Shown: positions 1 to 7,927 of the stretch, one piece after another | Numbering within the stretch: position 1 is the first letter of the stretch | Layout of the letters: every line of letters begins with the position of its first letter | Source of the DNA: Myxococcales bacterium | Lineage (GTDB): Bacteria; Myxococcota_A; Polyangia; Polyangiales; Ga0077539 | Direction: 5' to 3' | DNA: 64,000 bases | Assembly (NCBI GenBank): GCA_030652255.1 | Contig: JAUSAZ010000117.1 | Coordinates: 79,621-143,620, forward strand | Notes under the pieces: generated by a model | What the model saw: only the letters and a program-made list of their open reading frames with translations | Database searches by the model: none | What the model was told of the DNA's origin: nothing | Position numbers and translations under genes: made by a program

Positions 1-859
1 CGGCGGCGAGGTCGAGGTCGAGCGCGGCGACGGGCCCGGAGGGGATGTCGATCTCGTCGGCCATGGCGGCGACGGGGTCGATGTGCGGCGGCGGGCGGGT
101 GGAGCGGGCGGCGGGCGGCGGGTGCGAGCTGCGCACGAGCGGGAAGGCGTCGGCCTCGGGGAGGTCGTCGGGCACCTCGAACTGGGACGGGACCGCGGGC
201 GCCGCGGGCAGCGGGGCGACGCCGAGGGCGGTCTTGCGCAGGGCCGCCGAGGCGGGGCCGAGGCCGGTGGCGGTGCCCTGCGGCCGCGGGGCGGGCTGCG
301 GGCTCACGCCGAGGGCGGTCTGCTTGAGCGCGCGCACGTCGAGGGCGCTGTTGCGGGCCGCGGGGGCCGGGGGGGAGGCGTGGTCGAGGTTCCAGGCGAA
401 GGGGTCGAGGACGGCGGTGGAGCGGATGGACGACGCGCCCGGCGGCGCCACGGGCGAAGCGGCGGGGGCGGGCGGGCCGGGGTTGGGGCCCGCGGGCGGC
501 ACCTGGACGCCCAGGGCCATGGTCGAGCGGAGCATCTGCGCGGTCATGGCCGAGGGCACCGCGGGGAAGCCAGTGGGCGCCGCCGGGGGCACCGCGCCGC
601 GCTCGCGGGGCGCATCGGCGCCGAGGTCGGGAAGGTCCCAGCGGTCTTCGACGAGGGCGCGCGGGGGGGTGCTGGAGTTGGCCGCGTGCGGAGGTCGCGA
701 GGAGCCCGCCGCGCCGGGCTGCATCGCCTGGAAGGAGAAGCCCGACAGCGAGCGCTTGCGCTTGTTGGCGAGGGCCCCGCGGCAATGGGGGCAGGCCTTG
801 CCGATGAAGCCCTCGGGCAGCGGCTGCTGACAATGCGGACACGCGCTGGGGACGCTCAC
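1..859 (-). CDS. Zinc-ribbon protein with repeated T-x-LGV motifs (C-terminus beyond window)
   Basis: This is an open frame from a GTG at 859 to the left edge, about 286 residues, with the C-terminal part outside the window. A GAGG lies about 8 nt before the GTG. Residues 7-26 form a four-cysteine zinc ribbon (C7, C10, C23, C26), and the rest is Pro/Ala-rich and probably disordered. Three short repeats stand out: RSTMALGV near 111, KQTALGV near 179 and RKTALGV near 208. The gene follows the pseudokinase gene on the same strand after about 74 nt, so the two may share a transcript. Myxobacteria encode many zinc-ribbon scaffold proteins, but I do not recognise this one and the function is unknown. 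A threonine in each repeat could be a phosphorylation or FHA-docking site; that is inference. Confidence 0.75.
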   Translation of the reverse strand, partial: MSVPSACPHCQQPLPEGFIGKACPHCRGALANKRKRSLSGFSFQAMQPGAAGSSRPPHAANSSTPPRALVEDRWDLPDLGADAPRERGAVPPAAPTGFPAVPSAMTAQMLRSTMALGVQVPPAGPNPGPPAPAASPVAPPGASSIRSTAVLDPFAWNLDHASPPAPAARNSALDVRALKQTALGVSPQPAPRPQGTATGLGPASAALRKTALGVAPLPAAPAVPSQFEVPDDLPEADAFPLVRSSHPPPAARSTRPPPHIDPVAAMADEIDIPSGPVAALDLDLAA

Positions 860-874
860 ACCAACCTCAAGATC

Positions 875-880
875 ACTCTA
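875..880 (-). promoter_or_regulatory. TAGAGT -10-like element
   Basis: TAGAGT on the minus strand lies 15 nt before the GTG start at 859 and fits the TANNNT pattern seen before many genes here. A GAGG lies between it and the start, so this transcript would have a short leader. Confidence 0.35.
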
Positions 881-933
881 CCGTGACTCTTCCTCGACGC
901 GACCTGTTACTCCCATCGCGACCCTACGATGGC

Positions 934-1983
934 TCAGCCGACCTTGCGCTCGCGCAGGGGCGACCGCGGCACCTTCGGGGGCGTCGGCCGGATGGCCCCG
1001 GGGCCCCGGAGCACCACCCGCCGGGTGCGCGCGTCGACCATCTCCGACGGCGACGGCAGCGGCGCGTACGGCGGCAGCGACGCCTCGCCGGCGATCTGCG
1101 CCAGCCCGGCGAGCAGCTCCGGGAGCGCCGACACCCGCCGCGAGGCCTGCGCCGAGACCGCCGCGCGCAGCGCCGACTCCAGCGCGGCGCCGAGGTCGGG
1201 CGCGGTGAAGTCCGCCGAGGCCGAGCGCGCCGGGTCGCCGGTGAGCAGCTCGGAGGCGAGGGCGCCGAGCGCGAAGAGGTCGGCCCCGGGGTTGGCGCGC
1301 TTGCCCACCCGCAGCTCCGGGGCGATGTACGGCCACACCTCGGGCGCGCGCTCGACCCGCTCGACGTAGCGCCGCGGCGGCAGCGCGGCGGCGAGGCCCG
1401 GGTCGAGCAGCACCACGGCGTCGGCGGTGACCGAGACGTTCTCGGGGTACACCGCCCCGTGGGTGGTCATGGAGTGCAGGGCGCGCAGCGCGTCGGAGAC
1501 CCCGCGCAGCACGCCGAGCACCTGGTCGCGCTCGAGCCGCCGGTCGGCCGCGCGGTAGGCCCGCACGATGGAGCGCAGCGACGCGCCGTACACCCAGGTC
1601 GAGGCCACGAAGATCACGTCGTTGTCGACGCCCACCTCCACCGGGAGCGACGCGTTGGGCAGGGTGCGCCCGCAGAGCTGGCCGTAGCGCTCGACGAACT
1701 CCCGCCGCTCGGTGTCGCCCGGGAAGAGCGCCGCGGGCAGCACCTTCACGGCCATGGTGCGCCCGGTGGGGTCGTGCGCCCGGTAGGTCGTCCCGAGCGG
1801 GCCCGACCCGTGCGCCTCGAGGATGCGGTAGCGGCCCACCACGCGGTCGCCCGACGCGTAGGGCGCCGCCGGGCGGGCGAGCGTCTCGATGGTGAGCCCC
1901 GCCGCCTTGGGGAGCGCCGCGCCGCACCGCAGGCAGCGCCGCATCGAGGGCGTCACGCGGCTCTGGCACTGGGGGCATCGCAT
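934..1983 (-). CDS. Zinc-ribbon protein-kinase-fold protein, predicted pseudokinase
   Basis: The protein has 349 residues. An N-terminal zinc ribbon (C3, C6, C17, C20) precedes a Hanks-type Ser/Thr kinase fold from about residue 47. The ATP-anchoring lysine is present (MAVK, K80). The catalytic loop that should read HRDxKPEN reads HGAVYPEN (175-182), so both the catalytic Asp and the loop Lys are missing, and DFG is DPG (194-196). This predicts a pseudokinase that binds nucleotide or partners rather than transferring phosphate. The ATG at 1983 is preferred over the in-frame GTG at 1998 because a TAGCGT -10-like box overlaps the GTG. It is divergent from the PPIase gene and is followed by the other zinc-ribbon gene. 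Membership of the kinase superfamily is clear; inactivity is inferred from the residues. Confidence 0.85.
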   Translation of the reverse strand: MRCPQCQSRVTPSMRRCLRCGAALPKAAGLTIETLARPAAPYASGDRVVGRYRILEAHGSGPLGTTYRAHDPTGRTMAVKVLPAALFPGDTERREFVERYGQLCGRTLPNASLPVEVGVDNDVIFVASTWVYGASLRSIVRAYRAADRRLERDQVLGVLRGVSDALRALHSMTTHGAVYPENVSVTADAVVLLDPGLAAALPPRRYVERVERAPEVWPYIAPELRVGKRANPGADLFALGALASELLTGDPARSASADFTAPDLGAALESALRAAVSAQASRRVSALPELLAGLAQIAGEASLPPYAPLPSPSEMVDARTRRVVLRGPGAIRPTPPKVPRSPLRERKVG

Positions 1984-1996
1984 CGGCGGCTCGCGC

Positions 1997-2002
1997 ACGC
2001 TA
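1997..2002 (-). promoter_or_regulatory. TAGCGT -10-like element
   Basis: TAGCGT on the minus strand lies 13 nt upstream of the ATG at 1983 with no clear Shine-Dalgarno between them. It fits the TANNNT pattern of a short-leader or leaderless promoter. Confidence 0.4.
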
Positions 2003-2067
2003 ACACGTCCGCGCGGGCCCCGCGCTTGACGTCGCGGGCGGGCCCGTGCGACCCGACGAGGCACCCC

Positions 2068-3084
2068 ATGCGAACCCACCGCACGCGCCTGCTGCCGCTC
2101 CTCCTGGCCGGGCTGCTGTCCCCCGCCGCGCCCGGCGCGCAGCCGCGCCCCGCGCCCGCCGCCGACGCCGGCCCCTCCCCCGCGGAGGCCGCCCGCCGCG
2201 GGCAGGTGGTGGCGCGCGTGGGCGACCAGGCGATCACCGTGGGCGAGTTCGAGGACATGCTCAACGAGGCCCCGGGCCCGGTGCGCCAGCGCTACCTCAA
2301 CCCCGCCGAGCGCCGCGCGTACCTCGAGCACCTGGTGACCACCTACCTGCTGGCCGCCGAGGCGCGGCGGCAGGGGCTCGACCGCAACCCCGAGGTGTCC
2401 GCGTCGGTGCGCCGCATCCTGTCGCAGCGCCTGGAGCAGCGCGCGGTGCTCGAGGCGGTGACCCCGGAGTCCATCCCGCAGAGCGAGGTGACGGCGTACT
2501 ACCAGGCCCACCTCGCGGACTACCAGCAGCCCGAGTACCGCCGCGCCACGGTGATCATCACCGCCGACCGCGAGACCGCCGCGCGGGTGATCACCGACGT
2601 GCGCGCCGCCCGGGGCGACCTGCGCCGGGTGCGCGAGCTGGTGCGCCAGCACTCGGTCGACGAGCCCTCCAAGGCCCACGAGGGCGACGTGTTCTACTTC
2701 CAGCGCAGCGGCGCGCCCACGGGCGACGGACAGCCCCTCGACGCCGCGCTGGCCTCGGCGGTGTTCGGGCTCGCGCGGGAGATGGACGTCACCCCGCAGC
2801 CGGTCGCGCTCGCCAACAACCGCTTCGGCGTGGCGGTGCTCACGGGCACCCGCCCGGCGCTCCGCCGCGAGGTCACCGACCCGGGGGTGGTGGCGACCAT
2901 CCGTGGCTTCCTGGTGCGCGACCGGCGGGCTCAGCGCACCGCGGCGCTGCTCCAGCAGGCGCGCGAGCGGCTGCACCCCGAGGTGCATGAAGACCGCCTC
3001 GGGCTCATCAACCTGCCGCCCGGCGAGCTGGGCAACCTCCCGCCCTTCGACCCGCACTCCGGCGCGCACCCCAACACCCACTGA
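2068..3084 (+). CDS. Exported parvulin-like (PpiC/SurA-type) peptidyl-prolyl isomerase
   Basis: The 338-residue protein starts at an ATG after GAGG, with a Sec signal peptide at about residues 1-24 ending in PGA. A SurA-like helical N-terminal region follows, from ARVGDQAITVGEFEDMLN onward. A parvulin-type rotamase domain lies at about 155-280, where QHSVDEPSKAHEGDVFYF matches the conserved middle of the family. Such proteins assist folding of outer-membrane and periplasmic proteins by cis-trans isomerisation of prolyl bonds. The tail is Pro/His-rich. The stop codon overlaps the ATG of the next gene (TGATG), so the two are translationally coupled. The family assignment is strong; the client proteins are unknown. 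Confidence 0.88.
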   Translation: MRTHRTRLLPLLLAGLLSPAAPGAQPRPAPAADAGPSPAEAARRGQVVARVGDQAITVGEFEDMLNEAPGPVRQRYLNPAERRAYLEHLVTTYLLAAEARRQGLDRNPEVSASVRRILSQRLEQRAVLEAVTPESIPQSEVTAYYQAHLADYQQPEYRRATVIITADRETAARVITDVRAARGDLRRVRELVRQHSVDEPSKAHEGDVFYFQRSGAPTGDGQPLDAALASAVFGLAREMDVTPQPVALANNRFGVAVLTGTRPALRREVTDPGVVATIRGFLVRDRRAQRTAALLQQARERLHPEVHEDRLGLINLPPGELGNLPPFDPHSGAHPNTH

Positions 3085-4577
3085 TGCCGACGCTGCGCGC
3101 GCGAGGGCTGCGCAAGGCCTACGGCGACTGCGTGTCGCTCGACGGCGCCTCCCTCGACCTCGCGCCCGGCCGCGTGCACGCCCTCGTCGGCGAGAACGGC
3201 GCGGGCAAGAGCACCCTCATCCGCTGCCTCTGCGGGCTCGTCGCCACCGACGCCGGGAGCGTCACCGTCGACGAGGTCGAGCTCGCACCGGGCGACCTGC
3301 GCGCGTCGCTCGCCGCGGGCGTCGGGGTGGTGCACCAGCACTTCATGCTGGCCGAGGCGCTCACCGTCGCCGAGAACGTGGTGCTGGGTGCCGAGCCCCG
3401 CCGCGGGCTCTTCGGCTGGGGCCTCGACCGCGCGGCGATGAACGAGCGGGTGCGGGCGCTGGCCGAGGCGCGCGGGATGCCCGTCGACCCGACGGCCCTG
3501 GTGGCGACGCTGGGCGTGGGCGAGCGGCAGCGGGTGGAGATCCTGAAGGTGCTGCACCGCGGGGCGACGGTGGTGCTGCTCGACGAGCCGACCGCGGTGC
3601 TCTCGCCCGCGGAGGTGGAGGGGCTGCTGGCGACGATCCGCGCGATGGCGGCGCAGGGCGCGGCGGTGCTGCTGGTGACGCACAAGCTCGACGAGGTGTT
3701 CGCGGTGGCGGACGAGATCACCGTGCTGCGCCGCGGGAGGGTGGTGCTGTCGGCGGAGGCCGCGGCGACGAGCCGGGCGGCGGTGACGGCGGCGGTGGTG
3801 GGCGACGACGGACATACCGTACCGGGTAAGGTGGAGGTGCTCGCGGAGGAGGCCGCGGCGGAGGCGCTGGCGGTGCGCGGGGTGCGCGGCGGGGGGGCGG
3901 GTCCGTTCACGCTGACGCTGCGGGCGGGCGAGGTGCTCGGGGTGGCGGGGGTGGAGGGCAACGGGCAGCGGGCGCTGCTGGAGCTGCTCGCGGGTCTGCG
4001 CCCCTGCGAGGCGGGGACGATCGCCGTGGAGGGCAAGGACGTGACCCGGGAGGGCGTGGCCGGGCGGCGCCTGCGGGGCGTGGGCTTCGTGCCGGAGGAC
4101 CGCGAGGGTCACGGTCTCTTCGGCGAGCTCACGGTGGCGGAGAACCTGGCGCTGGGCGACGTGGCGGCGGCGACGCGGGGCGGGCGCTTCGACGGGGCGA
4201 TGGCGCGACTGACGGCGCAGCGGGTGATCGCGCGCTTCGACGTGCGCCCGACGGACCCGGACGCGGCGCTGGGCTCGCTCTCCGGGGGCAACCAGCAGAA
4301 GGTGCTGGTGGCGCGCGAGCTGCTGACGGCGACGCGGGTGCTGCTGGTGGCGCAGCCCACGCGCGGGGTCGACCTGCGGGCGGCGGAGGTGATCCGCGCG
4401 GCGCTGCGGGGCTTGCGCGCGGAGGGCGTGGCGATGGTGCTGGTGTCGTCGGAGCTGGACGAGCTGCGCGCGCTCAGCGACCGGGTGATGGTGCTGCGAC
4501 GGGGCGCGGTGGTGGGCGAGGTCGCGGCGAGCGAGGCGACGGACGCGACGCTGGGGCAGTGGATGGTCGGGGGCTGA
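3084..4577 (+). CDS. ABC transporter ATPase with two nucleotide-binding domains (nucleoside/simple-sugar importer type)
   Basis: The protein has 497 residues with two tandem ABC domains, the layout of RbsA/YufO-type importer ATPases. The first domain has Walker A GENGAGKST (36-44), the family phrase VVHQHFMLAEALTVAENV, a signature-like LGVGERQRVEI and Walker B LLLDEP-type VVLLDEPTAVLSP. The second has the degenerate P-loop GVAGVEGNGQRALLELLAG typical of this family, LSGGNQQKV and a Walker B ending in AQPTRGVD, with the usual glutamate replaced by glutamine. Known relatives energise uptake of nucleosides or simple sugars together with two permeases and a BmpA/PBP1-type binding protein. None of these partners is adjacent here; the upstream gene is a coupled PPIase. 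The family is secure and the substrate is not known. Confidence 0.9.
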   Translation: MPTLRARGLRKAYGDCVSLDGASLDLAPGRVHALVGENGAGKSTLIRCLCGLVATDAGSVTVDEVELAPGDLRASLAAGVGVVHQHFMLAEALTVAENVVLGAEPRRGLFGWGLDRAAMNERVRALAEARGMPVDPTALVATLGVGERQRVEILKVLHRGATVVLLDEPTAVLSPAEVEGLLATIRAMAAQGAAVLLVTHKLDEVFAVADEITVLRRGRVVLSAEAAATSRAAVTAAVVGDDGHTVPGKVEVLAEEAAAEALAVRGVRGGGAGPFTLTLRAGEVLGVAGVEGNGQRALLELLAGLRPCEAGTIAVEGKDVTREGVAGRRLRGVGFVPEDREGHGLFGELTVAENLALGDVAAATRGGRFDGAMARLTAQRVIARFDVRPTDPDAALGSLSGGNQQKVLVARELLTATRVLLVAQPTRGVDLRAAEVIRAALRGLRAEGVAMVLVSSELDELRALSDRVMVLRRGAVVGEVAASEATDATLGQWMVGG

Positions 4578-4702
4578 GCGGGGGGCGTCGAGCGCCCGCC
4601 CACGCCTGCGGTCACCGGCCTGGCCGATCGAGGGGAGCACCCGCCCACGCCCACAGTCCCCGTCCTCGCCGATCGAGGGGAGCACCCGCCCACGCCCGCG
4701 AT
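4578..4702 (+). repeat. 45-bp direct repeats after a stop codon
   Basis: Directly after the ABC ATPase stop, a unit resembling CCCGCCCACGCC...CGATCGAGGGGAGCAC occurs about two and a half times with a 45-bp period (CGATCG at 4625 and 4670). The same unit, also starting right after TGAGCGGGGGGC, is found at 51603, and an inverted copy lies at about 53104. There are no spacers, so it is not a CRISPR array. Confidence 0.8.
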
Positions 4703-4727
4703 GTGCGTCCACGCTCGTTGCTAGGTC

Positions 4728-4790
4728 CTCCTGCTGCGGCATCGGGGAGAAGAACCGCAAGGGGCGCAAGGGGCGCAAGGGAGCGACTGG
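4728..4790 (+). repeat. Half copy of the GCAAGG-rich intergenic repeat
   Basis: CTGCTGCGGCATCGGGG followed by GGAGAAGAACCGCAAGG and further GCGCAAGG units closely matches one arm of the inverted repeat at 19661-19801. Only one arm is present here, in the gap before the lipoprotein gene at 4924. Confidence 0.7.
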
Positions 4791-4910
4791 CGTCGCCGCG
4801 TCGCCGCTCTACCCGTGGTTGAGGGCGTACCTCGCGGCGGTGCGGGCAACCTGACAGACCACTCCTCGGGTTGCCTCTCCGTCGCACGAACGCCGGGAGC
4901 AGCGCTCTGG

Positions 4911-4916
4911 TAGCGT
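4911..4916 (+). promoter_or_regulatory. TGG-TAGCGT extended -10-like element
   Basis: CTCTGGTAGCGTC ends 7 nt before the ATG at 4924. The same 13-mer context, CTCTGGTAGCGTC, precedes the GH1 gene at 55447. No Shine-Dalgarno is visible, so transcription may begin at or next to the start codon. Confidence 0.5.
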
Positions 4917-4923
4917 CGACTCA

Positions 4924-6279
4924 ATGCGACGGGCGGTAGCAGCGGTGGGGTGGGTTGTGCTTGCGGCGGGCTGCGAGCAGCCGCGCACGGAGCTCGTGGC
5001 CCGCGTCGACTCGGAGGTCGGGTGGGGCGCGGGCGCCGCCGTCCAGAGCGTCACCCTCACGGTGCGCCGCAACGGGCCCGCGGGTGCCCTGCGGAGCGCC
5101 CGCACGACGGCGTTGGGCACGGGCGGCGACCGTCGCTCCCTACCGCTCGTCGTGGGCATCCTCCCGGGCGACGACACTGACACCCCCGTCTGGATCGAAG
5201 CGCTCGGCTGCAGCGACCCCAACGGGTGCACGCCGACGTCGGCCGTGGTGGCGCAGCGCGCCGTGGTGCGCTTCACCCGAGGGCGGACCGAAGAGGTGCC
5301 GCTGCTCCTGGCCTCCGCATGCGTCGGTGTGACTTGCGGCGGCGATGAGCGGTGCGGCGAGGGCGGGCGCTGCGAACCCGCGACGCGGGCGACCGTGCGC
5401 CCGTTCGACGGGATCGACGCGGGGCCGGTGGCGGACACGGGGATGGACGCGGGCGGCACGGACCGCGGGACGGTCGCCGATGCCCCGATGACGGACATGG
5501 ATTCCATGACGGACCGAATCGACTCTGGAGCGTCAGACCGGGTACCGTCGGCCGAATTGACGACCTCGGACGGCTTCGCAACTGACGCGAGCGAATCGTG
5601 CCCGGTCGGGACGGTGATGGTCCCTGGTGGTGCGTTCGATATGGGCCAGTCCGGAATTGCAGATCCAGTCCACCGAGTTCAGTTGAGCTCCTACTGCGTG
5701 GACATTTCTGAAGTAACCGTTGCTGATTATCAAGCGTGTCCTGCTGTGACATGCACGACTCCGGCGGTCGGTGAGTATTACAACTGGAACGTAGCAGGGC
5801 ACGAGAATCACCCGATCAACGGCGTCGACTGGAGCCAATCACAAGCCTACTGCCGCTGGCGCGGCGGCGACCTCCCGACCGAGGCCCAATGGGAGTACGC
5901 AGCGAGAGGCGTCGATGATCGGCTGTATCCATGGGGCGGAGATTCCCCAGGCGCTCAACTTTGCTGGGGCACTCCGGCCGGTCGCCGATCAACATGCGTC
6001 GCCCGCTCCTTTCCTTCCGGCAACTCGCCATTTGGTATTTCAGACATGGCTGGCAATGTGTGGGAGTGGACGCGCGATTACTTCGCCCCCTACACAGGCT
6101 CGACGTCAGCATCAGTCACGAACCCGACCGGTCCACCGATCGGCACTAGCCGTGTGTTCCGCGGTGGGTCATGGAGCAACACGGACCCTGCTCTTGTGCT
6201 TGCGGCGTATCGATACGAGAACTCCCCTACGCTTCGCGCGAGCAATGTTGGGTTCAGGTGCGTACGACCGGCTCTGTGA
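4924..6279 (+). CDS. Lipoprotein with sulfatase-modifying-factor (FGE/SUMF1-fold) domain
   Basis: The 451-residue protein has a lipobox VLAAGC (C17), a beta-rich N-terminal domain to about 150, an Asp/Thr/Met-rich linker (about 160-215), and an FGE-sulfatase fold domain from about 223. The domain shows VPGGAFDMG, LPTEAQWEYAARG, MAGNVWEWTRD and FRGGSW. The cysteine pair of active formylglycine-generating enzymes, expected after RGGS, is absent (RGGSWSNTDPALVLAAYRY). It is therefore probably a binding or structural relative rather than an oxidase. Base composition changes visibly near 5500-5580: the N-terminal half is extremely GC-rich, while the FGE half uses more A/T-ending codons, as if the domain had been acquired separately. 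The protein at 49517 has the same design. It is convergent with the ATPase gene. Confidence 0.85.
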   Translation: MRRAVAAVGWVVLAAGCEQPRTELVARVDSEVGWGAGAAVQSVTLTVRRNGPAGALRSARTTALGTGGDRRSLPLVVGILPGDDTDTPVWIEALGCSDPNGCTPTSAVVAQRAVVRFTRGRTEEVPLLLASACVGVTCGGDERCGEGGRCEPATRATVRPFDGIDAGPVADTGMDAGGTDRGTVADAPMTDMDSMTDRIDSGASDRVPSAELTTSDGFATDASESCPVGTVMVPGGAFDMGQSGIADPVHRVQLSSYCVDISEVTVADYQACPAVTCTTPAVGEYYNWNVAGHENHPINGVDWSQSQAYCRWRGGDLPTEAQWEYAARGVDDRLYPWGGDSPGAQLCWGTPAGRRSTCVARSFPSGNSPFGISDMAGNVWEWTRDYFAPYTGSTSASVTNPTGPPIGTSRVFRGGSWSNTDPALVLAAYRYENSPTLRASNVGFRCVRPAL

Positions 6280-6348
6280 CACGAGCAGTAGCACCGAGCA
6301 CAGGCGCTGTTGTCGGGCATCGCTCCCCCGGCGTGACGCCGCCCGCAG

Positions 6349-7905
6349 CTACAGCCGGATCACGCTGATCTCCCGCCCGTTCGCGGTCACTCGCGCTTCG
6401 ACGCTGATGCGCTCGGGCAGGTCGGGCTGCCCGCTGCGCTGATCGAACAACACGAGCCAGCCGCGCGTCGTCCCGAAGCGCGCGAGGTACTCCTCCAGCT
6501 GCGCGAGGCCCGCGACGGTGGGGTCGCGCGACTTGTCCGCATCGCGCCACGTCTTCACCTCGATGCCGAGCCGCTCACCGTGCACCTCGACCCCCAGGTC
6601 GAGGCGCCCCGACCCCAGCGCGAGCTCTCGCTCGACGCGCCCTCCGCCGTTCACCACCCGATGCAGGAAGGCCATCAGCACGAGGTGCGGCGCCGCCTCG
6701 GGGTAGGCCGACGCCCCGCGCAACGCCTCGCCGTGCTGTAGCCAGAACGCCACGAAGGCCTCGCGCAGCCGCTGCCAGTCGACCGCCCCCTCCGGGCCCA
6801 GCCACGTGGGCGCGAACTTCGGGATCGACGCCCGCATCGCGTCGGTGAGCGAGCGCACGATGATCTCCCGGTAGATCGGGTTGGCGACCTCCACGGTGCC
6901 GTCGCCGTCGCGGCGCACGAGGCCCAGGTCGATGGCGAAGCGGAGGTCGTCGGGCGCGAGCGAGGCGAGCGGAGCGCCCTGGATCATCGGCTCGACCACC
7001 GCGCGCACCCGCGGATCACGGAGGCGCTCGGCGAGGCTGTCGAGGTGCGTGTCCTGGCGCTCGATGAGCTCGTCGCGGGCGCGGTCGACGTGCGCCACCG
7101 TGACGGCCTGCGTCCGGTCGCCCACGAGCTTCGTGGTGATCACGTACGCGAGCGCGTTGACGAGCCAGGGCTGACCCCGGGTGAGCTCGAAGGCCCTCGC
7201 CACCGCGTCGGCCTCGAAGGGCTGCCCCGTGTCGGCGGTGTGCTGGGCGTACAGCTCGCCGACCTCCTCGGCGGTGAAGTCGCGCATCGTGAGCGACTCG
7301 ACCTTGATGTTGAAGGGCGAGGCCGTGTTGAGGCGGTCGGCCCCGCCGGAGGCGACCTTGTAGTCCCGCACGTCGCGCAGCCCCACGAGCGCGAGCGACC
7401 AGGGAAGGGCCGTCGGCCGGTAGTTGTGGCCCGCGCGCATCTGCCGGAGCACCGACACCAGCGCCTGGTCGCGTAGCGCGTCGACCTCGTCGATGAACAC
7501 CACGAGCGGCCGCGGGCACGCCGTCGTCCACGCCGAGAGCGCGGCCTGGATGCGGCCCCCGGGTGCGGCGGCGGGCCACGCGGGCGGCCGCAGCTCGGGC
7601 GGGAGCGCGAAGGTCGCCGCGTGACGCCACCCGTCGAGGATGGCGTCCTCGGCGGCGCCCACGTCGGCGGAGAAGGGCGCGCCCGTCTCCATCGAGACCA
7701 TCACCGCGGCGTAGCGCCCCTCCCGGGTCAGCGACGCGGCGAGCGCGGTCAGCGCGGTGGTCTTGCCGACCTGCCGCGGCGCGTGGAGGGCGAAATACGC
7801 CTGCGTCTCGACCAGCGCGCGCACCTCGGGGACGCGCCGCTCGGGCGGAAGCATGTAGTGGAGCTCGGCCCGGCACGGCCCGGCGGTGTTGAAGTGGCGA
7901 GGCAT
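6349..7905 (-). CDS. AAA-type ATPase with C-terminal PD-(D/E)XK nuclease-like domain
   Basis: The 518-residue protein has Walker A APRQVGKTTALT (43-50 core) and Walker B PLVVFIDEVDAL. An arginine-bearing helix region and a winged-helix-like section with AIDLGLVRRDGDGTVEVANPIYREII follow. Near the C-terminus RLDLGVEV...IEVKTWRD gives the D...ExK pattern of PD-(D/E)XK nucleases. This layout is common in bacterial AAA ATPases of unknown role, often in accessory regions. The ATG at 7905 was chosen because the homologous start phrase FNTAGPC lies at the N-terminus. It follows the glycosyltransferase gene by 22 nt on the same strand. Function in nucleic-acid handling or defence is only inference. 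Confidence 0.8.
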   Translation of the reverse strand: MPRHFNTAGPCRAELHYMLPPERRVPEVRALVETQAYFALHAPRQVGKTTALTALAASLTREGRYAAVMVSMETGAPFSADVGAAEDAILDGWRHAATFALPPELRPPAWPAAAPGGRIQAALSAWTTACPRPLVVFIDEVDALRDQALVSVLRQMRAGHNYRPTALPWSLALVGLRDVRDYKVASGGADRLNTASPFNIKVESLTMRDFTAEEVGELYAQHTADTGQPFEADAVARAFELTRGQPWLVNALAYVITTKLVGDRTQAVTVAHVDRARDELIERQDTHLDSLAERLRDPRVRAVVEPMIQGAPLASLAPDDLRFAIDLGLVRRDGDGTVEVANPIYREIIVRSLTDAMRASIPKFAPTWLGPEGAVDWQRLREAFVAFWLQHGEALRGASAYPEAAPHLVLMAFLHRVVNGGGRVERELALGSGRLDLGVEVHGERLGIEVKTWRDADKSRDPTVAGLAQLEEYLARFGTTRGWLVLFDQRSGQPDLPERISVEARVTANGREISVIRL

Positions 7906-7927
7906 CGTTTCGGTGGCGTCTACCCTG

